Source of the DNA: Omphiscola glabra
Lineage: Eukaryota > Mollusca > Gastropoda > Lymnaeidae
Direction of reading: 5' to 3'
Assembly (NCBI GenBank): GCA_964017045.1
Contig: OZ024799.1
Location: 34,601,736 to 34,665,735 of the forward strand
DNA: 64,000 bases
Part shown: positions 41,301 to 53,300 of the stretch, piece by piece
Layout: every line of letters starts with the position of its first letter
How positions within the stretch are numbered: position 1 is the first letter of the stretch
Translations under genes and position numbers: made by a program
The notes under the pieces: generated by a model
Told to the model about the DNA's origin: nothing
What the model saw: only the letters and a program-made list of their open reading frames with translations
Databases searched by the model: none

Positions 41301-44300
41301 AGAAATAACAATAGCATATGTCTCTTCCAGAAATCCTGAATGCCAAAAACCAAAAGGGTCTTTCAGCACAAGCCATGCATGAATTGGGCAATATTTTCTT
41401 CCATGCAAAGAACTCCAAGTAAGATAAAAGAAATATAAATGGAAACTCTTAGTTTTTATGGTAACATTGATTAAATATTATTTTTATTGGTTTGTCTTCC
41501 AAAAAGTCATCTTTCAAATGGTTTTAAAAAAACAAAAAAACTTTTGCATTTCTCCAGGCTGATAAAGATTTTTGAAATCTTCCAAAGGTCCATTTACATT
41601 GGAAAAAATTATTTTATAATTAAAATTGTGAGGCAAAATCAATTTATAAATGAGTATCGCATAAATATTCATTGCGTAAATAAACGTTACTTGGATTTTC
41701 TTTTTCTAAGTAATAACTGTTTTTTGTTTTTTTAAATTTATAGAGCTGCATTCCAGTGGTGGAGCCTTTCCTTGGATAAGGTGCTCAACATCAATGATGC
41801 TCTACACTCATGGCGTGAACAATTTCTGAACACCAAAGACATAAGTGCAGCACTTTTGGACAGATGTGGAATGTGGGGGTGTGTCCTGGCTGGGGTTTTG
41901 GCCTCCAACATAGCACAGTGAGTGCATTTTAAAAAAAGAGATCAATAAAAAAAAATTTTAATTTGATCATTTAGCTTAAAATTTCACAACTTGTTAAACT
42001 GGAGTAGAATTCACTTGTCTGTGTTGCTGTCCATGAGATGCTCTAAGCTGTTAAAATCTTTGAGTCATGAGAACCATCTCATTTGAAATCTCTAGTTTAT
42101 CAATGCAGAAGTCTTCATAACTTCACTACCCATTATTTAGATAATTTTAAATTTATATTGATAGTTAACCTTTTTTTTTTCAGGTACATTGTTACATGTG
42201 ACATGGGACTTAGGGCTGAATGCTGTCTTCTTGCAGGCTTCCTGTTCAAGGTGGGCCTTACATTTTACTGTAGAGTTTTGGGGAGGAAGAGGAGGAAATC
42301 TTATCAGAATGACTGAAGCTTTATAGTTTTATTAGTAAATATAGGTCCCAATATTTAAAATTAAATACCCAAAAGTCATGAAACCAAAGACTTTTACACT
42401 CAAACAAGTTTTACCAACAAAGGTCTCATCTGTATGATTCATGGTAAAAATTGTATATTTTTTTGGAGGCTTACATTGTGCAAATGCTCTTGTTGGAGAT
42501 CATCCTTAATATCACATAAGAAGACAATAATATTAGTTAAAGGATATTAGACTGTAGCTATATGTATTTCTTAAAATTAGCAGTGGAGTGGAGTGTTAGA
42601 GGTTGCCAATGATACAAACTATAGAGATTGATGATTATGGAAATGGATAGAGATTGCCAATGATACAAACTATAGAGATTGATGATTATGGAAATGGATA
42701 GTGATTGCCAATGATACAAACTATAGAGATTGATGATTATGGAAATGGATAGAGATTGCCAATGATACAAACTATAGAGATTGATGATTATGGAAATGGA
42801 TAGAGATTGCCAATGATACAAACTATAGAGATTGATGATTATGGAAATGGATAGAGGTTGCCAATGATACAAACTATAGAGATTGATGATTATGGAAATG
42901 GATAGAGATTGCCAATGATAAAAACTATAGAGATTGATGATTATGGAAATGGATAGAGATTGCCAATGATAAAAACTGTAGAGATTGATGATTATGGAAA
43001 TGGATAGAGATTGCCAATGATAAAAACTGTAGCGATTGCCATTTATACAAATGATAGAGATTGCCAATTATACAAATGAAGAAGTGCACATGAGAGTAGT
43101 TGTTGAAAAAGTACTGAACTGCAATGTGATATGTGAAGCTAGTTTGAATAGCATTGTTACAAACCTGATCTTACCAGGTTTGATAGCTTCGTTAGTCTAG
43201 GGGTTATTCATTTACTTAAATAAACAATCGAATTCTTCGATTAAATATCTCTTTATTAAAAATAAAGACAACTCTTGAAATCCCATGCTACAGCACGGCT
43301 ATCTTCCACACCATAACAACTACTAACACAATAATATGTCATTTCCCCTTACGCAAAATATGTCACAAAAACCAAGCATATTATAGCAACATTTACCCAA
43401 ATACTCTCCAAACAACACGCAATCACAAAATACATACAAGTCCTTAACAAGCATTAAAATAATGAAGTTATTTCAAATGTCTTTGGGCTTTTAAAAATAT
43501 GTTGCTTTTGTTGTTGTTGTTGACATTGTTTATTCCTAAACCATTAATCTTTTCAGGCTCTCTTCCGTGCCTCCTTACCTCACCCTACAGCAGACAGGGA
43601 TTACGCCTTGTATGATATAGGTGACAGCTTTGAGGTGACAAGTCTTGTCCCAGGTGTTGACTTCTTGTCCGACAGATTCCGGTGTGATGGCCGGCAGCTG
43701 GTGGCAGCACTGAGATTTGCTGTTGAAGAGCTCTCTAGGTCTCAGCACAATCTCTTTGTAAGTTTGTGCCTGATTAAGGAGAAATAACTGAAAACAAAAA
43801 CAGAACAATCCCCCTCCTTTAATCTTTTGTGCAGCACAATATTTCTCATGGTTTTAATATTTTAATAATAATTGCTATCAGTGTTAAAGTAATTTTACTA
43901 TGGGGCAAGTAATAGAAATTTTAATTCTCTGGTAAAGTTACTGGACAAATATTTATTTCTTCTGATATCTGTATTTAAAGCTAGATAATATGACTAGCAT
44001 AAATTATTTTATGTCATGTAAATTAAAAAATAATGCTGCAGCCATGGCTCTTTTCCTGTGTAAGTCATTACAAATTCTTTGACATTTAACGTTCTCCTAT
44101 TTTAAGAAATAAGAAAAAAGCACCAATAGATATTAGTTTTCTTTGATATAACTTGATAGGTTGAAGATAATTGCGTGCGACTAATATTTTTTGAGAACTA
44201 AAACTTGTTTTGATTTAGCAGTTACCTGTGCTGGACAAGCAACACACTTTCATTTATGATTTTGACTGTTACAGGTTCTACCACTGCTGACATTGTACCA

Positions 44301-47300
44301 GTACTTCACAACTTTTGTGTGCCGAGACATACAGCGGACTATTGATTGCCGAATCCTCAAGATCAGAGTCCTGACTGACTTGCACCTGTTTTCAGAGGCC
44401 ATCATTGTCCTCCAGCAATTACTGAATGGACAGCATCTGCCTCAGACTGGGAGCAGTGGCTTCAGACAGACTGAATCCATTCCCAACACACAGAGGTTTG
44501 CAGGAGATAAACCCATCTCAGAAACTCAGAATCTCAAGGTAGAGATTGCCTAGAATACAAATGATAGATTTATGGTAGTGAAATTTTCTCAATTTCAAAA
44601 ATAAAGAAGTATTCAATTAATGTTTAGATGAATAAAATACAATTTAAATGGAAAAACTTTTCATTTGAGAGTATTGACTCTTTCAAATTAATAAAAACAA
44701 ATGTGGAAAAAAAAAACTTTGAATCATTTTAAAAGTCTTGAATTTAAAATTGTATTTCTAATTGGGTTTGTATAATGTGTGAAATTAAGTTGGATATGTG
44801 ATGTAAGCTTAAACATTTTAAAAACATAAATCTCAATAGCATGATTTCTTATCTGAACTCTGCTAAATATTGATAGAATATAAAACAACCCAAAGGACCA
44901 CTAAACGTTGATAGCAGCTTGGCTAACTTTGACAGCAGCTTAGCTGTATGGAACACACAGAATTACTTGGTACAGCTTTTGGAACATTTTTCAGAATTTT
45001 ATTTACAAGTTCTTGATTATATCTTTCAAAAACAGTTTATTTTAAGTTTGTAGCATTAACTTCCATTTTTATGTGGTGTATTTATTCTTTTGAAACTGAT
45101 GAAGTTCCTAATTGATTAACTTTTTAATTGCAATTTTCTCAATGAAGAAATCAGGGATATTTTTATATATTTTTTAAAAATAACATATGCAACTGATAAC
45201 AGATATCTTAAATTCTGAGCACTTTTCAAAACTTTATTTAATAATTTTGTTATCACACATAATTTATTATTATCAATAAATGATCAGGGGGATACTTGAA
45301 GGGAACTTAACAATGATACTTGATTGGCAGAACTATAATTTACCCCTAATGACCCATTGAAACTATTGGAACTGAAACTTTTCATTTTGATGTCACTTTA
45401 ATCTCTTACCTCGTGAAAGTTTACATCAATCTATTGTTGTGAAACCATTTTTTTAGATCCTTTTATAATGAAAAATTTCAATATCTTCGGGTAACAGATA
45501 CAGGAAAGCTATGACCTTATTATGATATCAAATTATGGGATGGCATGACAGAGAGCAAATTTTTCATTCAAATAATTTGTACGAATTCTCAGTAAAGCTA
45601 TTGAATATTAAACTTGAATAATGTTTATATTTCTTTACACATTTAGAATGCAGTGTCATGCTGTAAAAAATTTGGTTACCTAAATTTTGTTGATATATAC
45701 TAAAATTCTGTTGATCATTCTATTTTGACTACAAACTCAAATTAAATCTATATTTCTGTTTATCAAAGACTATTGGAGCATTGATGGACATGAGACTTTC
45801 TTCCATTCTTGGGACCTTGATTGGACCTCATCTGACATGCCACCTGAACTTAGCACAAGCTCACCTGTTGATCACACTGGCCAACACCATTCCTGTTGTA
45901 CCTAAAAATGAGGAGTACATGTGAGTTCTCAACTTTGTCATGAGCCGGGCACGTTGAGATGCATCTGCTTTTCATCTGATCTGCGTGTATTCTGCCCTGT
46001 AGTTTATGGAATAATTTTAGCCTTTTTTTTGTGATACACCACCAGCTTGAAAGTGCTCCATTAATGAGCTTAAATAATACAATTTTATCATCATAGCTTC
46101 AAAACCTTTTTTTGCCGTTAGTGTGCCACTTTAACAAGCACACCATGAAAGACTCACAACTCACAGAGTCAAGAGAAAAATTGTATAAAGATTATAGTCA
46201 TAATTATCATATTATTCATTCCAGTTACATTTCACCTCTTCTAATATATATACATATATCTATTCTAACTGTTTAAGATTTGGTTCTGCTGGTTTGGGAA
46301 GAAGTGGGAAAGGCAAACCTTTAACCCAGAGTTCATCATTCACTACACTGAAGCAAGGTAAGTCAATTAGAAGGGCCGAGTAGAAAAAGTACTTAAGTGT
46401 ATTTTTGAAGTTTTGAGAAAAATGAGTTTAAAATTATTAAATTCTTATTTAGATACATTAAAATCTGCTCGAGGTAACTCTGAATCAAACACTTGTGGAC
46501 ATTTTTCATGAATGATATTTACAGGAATGATTATGGGGAAGTCATCAAATATAATGTCGGGTTTAACTCATTTTTGGAAAAATGTAACTTAAGTATTTTT
46601 TCTACTCAGCCTTTTGTTTATAAATAGAGAATATTTACATTATTTTTAGTTTTTTTGTGTGGTAAAATTTAAAAGAAATTGTACATGTTTCAATGTTCAT
46701 AGTCATTTCTTAAGTATCATCAAAATCATTTAACAAAACATATTGATCATATATGTTACAAAAAATTTCTAATATGAAAGAAAAATAATTAATATTGGCA
46801 GGCAATGAGAGTGACTATCTTGGATATCATAAGCCCCCACGCTTTGTCGGGACAACCAGCAACTTAAGTGTTGAAGAAATTAAAGGTGTTCTGCTATCAG
46901 CAGCAGATCAGATGGTGACCACTATGTTTGATGTAATTGTGGAAAATGTTGAACATGAAAGATCAGGTGACACATTTTTACCAATAAAAATTTTTTGTTT
47001 ACATCGGGGGTGTTTTTGTTGTTGGAATGTTAATTTTCTTTACCACATGGTCTTAATTGAAGTTCAATATCATTCTGTCATCAATTGAATTAGGAGATGA
47101 CAGTAAATATGGGATGCAGTAAACATGCTGACCATAGATGCTTGATTTTTTTGCAGTTTTATATTTTCTATATACATTATGGGTGCTGAGTGGATGGTCA
47201 GTATTAACTGAGTCACTCTAAAACCTGGTGGTTTGGAGTTCAATCCCCACCAAAGCCCAGACAAGCAAAAACATCCCCTGCACCCCAGATGGATGGGAAT

Positions 47301-50300
47301 CGTTAACCTTGGATGGCAACTCATTTATGAGAATGCAAACTCTGAATTCAAATCTGGAGATGGAGTCCTGTAGGCTTTGAACTAAATGAAAAATTCTGGC
47401 AACTTCTGCGACTCTACTAGTGCCAAGGTGTACCATCCACATATGATGTTCCTTTGGGTTATCTAGATGCATGCAGAGAGGCTATCTGCTGTTGAGGGAA
47501 CCAGCTTATCCTCCTAAAGAAAAATCCCAGACTTGGATATTTTGTCCTGCTAAGTCTCTACACCATCATATCATTGAGATGGATGGATGCCAGAAAAAAA
47601 TATACATTATAAAATAGCAATGTCACTCTTACTGTCATGGCTTATCTCTCTACTGTCCAAGTTGGTCCCTCAACTGTACTGCTCTACCCTCCGATGGTAT
47701 TCTCTCTGCTCTCTGAGCTCTCCTTTTTGACTTTCCTCTATTACTCTCCAACTGAGATATGATTTAGTCTACCCTAATGGTCTCCTGCTATAAGTTAGTC
47801 GGGACATCTCTAGAGTTTCCCTCCCAGAACTTTCCGTATCTGTGCTAGGAACTGGTTCTTCACCCTGGTAATATGATTAACTTCAGGCTTCCCTCTGTCT
47901 ACATGGACATTTCTCATTAACCAGCCACCCTTGATTGATAACTGCAATTGTCGCGTGCAATATGATTGTTCTACTCATTTATGAAGGTACCCAACGACAG
48001 ATGTGGACTAAGCCACCGTGGGAGTTCTTCACCTACCTGCACTAACCAAGTTTTAATTTTCGTTCGAAGTTTTTAAATACCCTATAAAAAACACTATTTG
48101 TCTTTATACTCATCTTTCAGAAATTTTGGTGTCATAGTTATTTCATCTAATTGTAAAATATAGATTTTTTCGAATATGGCCTAATTATTTTCATTTATTA
48201 ACAATTTTATTTTGAATTTGTATTTTATAGTTTTAAGGTTTAAATAAAAGTATTTGTCCTATCAAGGATAATATTTAATTTACAATGGATAAAAAAAATA
48301 TTAATTCAAAAGGAAAATAATTGTGTCCGCTAAAAATGTATATGATTTAAGATGATACCAATGTGAATTTTAACTTAATTAAAAAAATTATCATTTCCCA
48401 GGCGTTGAAAATCTTTTACCAGCTGAACTAGAACTTGTTATAAAATGCCAGCTGGAACAAGCTCAGATGGCGTTACAAAAGCATCATGCCCCAATGGCTG
48501 CCCGTAAGGTGCTGGCAGCCATCAAGATGATCCAACATTCCTCAATTTTCAAGCACCATAAGCCTCAGCCACCAAAACCAAGGTATGAGATATATAAGCA
48601 GTAGGATATTTATTCTAAGGTTTTCTTAGAAGTTAAAGTGTTTTTTTGACAAGATGTAGTCTCACAAGTGCTGTGTTACATTAATACAAATATTAAATAT
48701 TTAATGTTCTGCTAAAATGTTTTCATGATTTATTTCCTTAAAAAAAATTATCTTGCCCCACTTTCTGAAACAGATTTAGTTTGCTTTGAAAGTTTCACCT
48801 GTAATAAATAAAGCCAATAGCATTAATGAATAATGGGGTAAAAATTAATAAGCAAAAATATATATTTTAAAGAAGGCAATTTTCAAAATTAAAACAACTA
48901 AACACATTTGTATAGAAAAATCACTCTCATTTGATTTTATGTTTATTTATTTTAAAATAACTCACAAGATATTGTCCTAGTTATAATAACTAAAAGTAAA
49001 AGTCCTGCATAATTTACAAATCATTTTCTAATGATTGTTTCAAGTATGAATATTCTTTTTGTTGTGAAGTGCCTTTAAATTATTTTATGACTTTTTTGTG
49101 GTGAGATTTTTGTTTTTTATTCAAGGCATTTAGAACTGTAGGCTTATATTGTGTGATACTGTTCTTTATTAACAAATTCTTTGTTTAGTTTAAATCCATC
49201 AAAAGAAAAAGAAAGTACAAATTTAAAATTCAGCCATTTATTTATTATGTTATATCATGAAATAATTATGCTTTGATATTTTTATATACATAGTTAAATC
49301 ATTTTCAGAGAAGATCGCACCCTTTATGACAGGTAATTCAAAAAACAAAAACATTTTCAACTTGCTTTTCATTTCTTTTGCAAACTACATTCTCATTTTT
49401 AAATATTTATATCAAATTGTTTCATATTATCTACTTAAAATAATTTTTGTCATAAATTCATGATTTTATAATTTTATCAAGTTGCTATTTCAAATATTTT
49501 AAAACAATTACACTTTACGGGCTACTAAAATTCTAATGGGAAAATACTTATATTCAGCAATGTTCTAAGTGGCGGGCAAAATAGTTCTTTGACTTTTTTC
49601 AACCAAACTAGCAAGTAGATCTTTAAAATAATTTATACTTTTCTGAAATAATATTAACTATAAATTTGCTGGATTTCATTTCTCCCCCTGTATTTATATT
49701 TTAAAATATATTTGTATACATTTTTAAATTTAATTTTAAATATCAAAAGAAAACATTAAATTATAATCTATTGTACTCTTGCAATTTTGATATTTAAGAT
49801 TACCAAAATAGCCATGCTTAACACATTTCTAAATAGGTCAAGACTCAAGTAAATGTTTCTTTCTTTCAAGTTTTTTGTTTTAAAAAACCAATATGTACAA
49901 CAAAAATAATAAAAAATCCTTTTAAATTTGAGTATTCACTAGGCCTGTGAAGAAAATGTAGACAATTTCTCCTATACATAATAAACAAATTATTTTTACA
50001 GTTGTTATGTTTTTTTAAAGATATTTTTATATGTTTATTCAAATTGTATCATTGTGTAGTAAGTTCTATTTTGCTCCAAAGGAGCAATTTTAAATGTGTT
50101 ATTTTTTTCTTTACATTAATAGAAATGTTAAAGAATAAATTCATAAGTTATAAAAAGTAGAGTCTGTCTAAATATTAACATTTATAATTACTATGGAATA
50201 TAACACTGAAATATTTCTAAAGAAATTAGCTCAATTCTGTTTACTGCCATCAACTAAACAGGCCCACATCCTTAAAAGGAGCTTCCAACAAAAGTGCAAG

Positions 50301-53300
50301 AAAACATAAGGATGTCAGGCTAGCTGAGCCAGAGGATGCACAGTTCCAATACCAGAACTTTCAAGCAAGGTCAAGGCTAGATGCAAAACTATGGCTTCAG
50401 TGTCGACTTGCCTTAGTTCAAAGTCTCATGATGGAGATCAGAGGAATGGGGGAGGTCAAAGGTAGGGTCAAGGATATTCAAGAAATAATAGATCCCGTTT
50501 ACAGTTGACGGTTGCTTATGATCTCACTACTGAGGTCAGTGGACTGTTGCTTATGATCTCACTACTGAGGTTATGAAAAGGACAGCTGAGGTAAAAATAA
50601 AGGTTAGACCCATCAATAGAATAAACAACAACTTCTGTATTTGTCAATAATTTGTTTTGTTAGAAGTGGGAACATACATAGTACTTATTCTTTAAAAAGC
50701 AAGGTTGGGTGTCAAGTGCAGTAAAACAAACTTTTAGGTGACATATTAAAAAAATACATGTGTAGCCATTGCAAAAACACTAAAAACTCCTTGAATGTAA
50801 GCTACTCCCCTCCTCACTGATGTCTGCTTTCTTTTACTATCAAATATAAGCCATTCCCCTCCTCACTGATGTCTGCTCTCTTTTACTATCAAATATAAGC
50901 CATTCCCCTCCTCACCGATGTCTGCTTTCTTTTACTATCAATCTTTGTTTTAAAAAATTTGATCTCACAGATATCTGGAAAAATAAGGAAAATAATTTTT
51001 TCTTTTATTATTTGCAGATCAGAAGAGTAAAGTCATGTCAGAACTGGCTGACTGCCGTCAATATTGTGCTGAAGGTCTTGACGAGGCTGAGGTGTGTAAT
51101 GACAAAGAAACCCAAGCACAGTTTTTATACCTTGGATCTCAACTGAATATTATTGAGGGCAAGAGCCTGGAGCATACCATTTCCCTTTTGGAGGTACTGT
51201 GTGGATGACGTATGTAGACGTATACATATGAAATTTGAATGTTCACTTCTCCGAGTTGTACAAATTACTTTCAATTTTCTGTTGTATGCTATAGAAATTA
51301 TTTTATGTTGTTATTTTACTGTTATGATGTTCATTGTTTGCCTTATTCTTTTTTATCATCTCAACTGTCCCCGTTTAAGAATCACTTAAAAACAAAAACC
51401 ATAATTATGTGGGTTTTTTTAACACTTAGGATGCCATAAAATCCTTGCATCAAGTGCAGCTTAGATCAGAGTTGGGTGAACAGCTCCTGGCAACTTGTAT
51501 CATCTTCAAGACTGACTTGGAAATCTTAGCTACCAAAGAAGATATTGATTCAAAATCTTACAGAGAGAAGGTTCTCTCACCCTATCTGGAGGCTCACAAG
51601 ATTATACTGAACCAGGTCAGATTGTAGTCTACTATTTTTAAATGATCATCCCCTAGTTATAACAGAGATGATTGCTCTCTGTATGTTATTGCACAATCAT
51701 CAGTACAATGGTGGTAATTGTACATATTTAGCTCTAAATATTTTGTATGTCAATTGTATTTCTTGTTGTAGTAAGGATTAAACTATCTGAAATTTGAAGA
51801 CTTACATCAACCCTAAGTTCCAGGGACGGTCATAATATTAAATTAAAAAATACAAGAACATGAATTTAAACAAATGTAATTGAATTTTTCCTAACAATTT
51901 GGAAGAGTATTAATCTCACTGAGTAATGTTTGTTGTTATTGTTGCTTAGATGGAGCTTCTAGGGGAGAAAATAGAACACTACCATTCTGATGGTCATCTT
52001 GATCACCATTCATCCCCTGTCAGTCCTCTCAAGAATGTGTACCCGGCACATGTTCAGAGTTTGGCTCAAATCAAGCTTAGGATTGGCCATGCAAAAGCCA
52101 GGCTCACAGCTAAGATGATCAGGACTGGGTCAGTTTAAAAAAAAAATTTTTATTATCTTCCTGAAAAAAATTAAGACTCTAGTCCATGGCACTGACAATG
52201 AAAGACATGAACAAAGAGAGTAATTGTGTACAGATCTGTAGACAATTGGTAATTAAAATTTTTATACCACAAACTGTTGAACTTACCCTCCCTAGTTAGG
52301 TAAGTGGACTATCTGACTTGAGTGCCCAAAAAACAACAACTAAAGGCAGTGGCAAAACTTGGTGTAAAATTGGTTCAATCTAAATGATGTAATAATTTAT
52401 ACAAAGTTTAACCACCTGGAAACTGACAACCGAAAAATTTGAAAAATGTTATATCTTATGACAAATTTCTTCTTTAAATCATGAACTGAGGGATGATGTG
52501 AGCTACATTAGTAATGTGCTGTGCATTATTTACTCATTCAGAAAACAGAAAGAAGATCCCTTGTCAATGTGGACTGACTGTCTAGGAGTGCTACACACAG
52601 CTCTAGAGATATCACAAGTCAGTGCAAAGAGGGAGGCAGCCACTGAAGCAGAAATTCTTCTCGCATTGGGTAAATCGATTTTATAGAGTTAATTATTGGT
52701 TATACTCAAGAATCAATTATATCATCAAATTTATTCAGTTCATCTTCAGTTAGCTCTAATAACTGATGTCCTTCTGTCATAGAAAAAAGCAATCAATTTC
52801 TTTCATTAAAGGTTTTCAGTTTTATTGCAACATCCTTATAATCCAAGTTCAAAAGAAATGAAAATGTGATTAATTAATATCTAATTATTTTATAGTTTAA
52901 ATTCTTGCCATGCCCCTAAAAAAATGTATGACACATTTGTGATTCTTTTGCTTTACAATCATAATGTTATTCTAGATAGTTCATGGGATTTAAATGCATT
53001 GTAAGCAGCTTTATAGGAACAAGCTCTTTCATTACAATAAATCTCCAAAATTTTGTGTGCAATCCTCTTCTAAAACCATCTCTGGGATTTAAGGCAGACA
53101 ACTCATTCCCATGGTCAGACAACATTTTCTGTATTATTTTCCCCAAATATATTTTAAATAATATTTATATATTTGATGTTGGTACCAAAAATTTTTGATA
53201 TTTTTGAACAAGAAATTTATTTGAAGGAATATTAAACGCATTTCATAAAATTCACATAGGTTAGTGACAAAAACGGTAGACTGATTCTTATAACCATAGC

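Noticed and set aside
42558..43067. Antisense open frame of 169 codons with a 17-residue repeat
   Set aside because: Made wholly by the 51-bp minisatellite in intron 44. Period divisible by three explains it.
1361..43075. Tandem repeats as CRISPR arrays
   Set aside because: Units are head-to-tail without unique spacers, and the genome is animal.
47070..47472. Antisense open frames around the SINE
   Set aside because: Lie within the SINE-like insertion and differ in frame; no known protein pattern.
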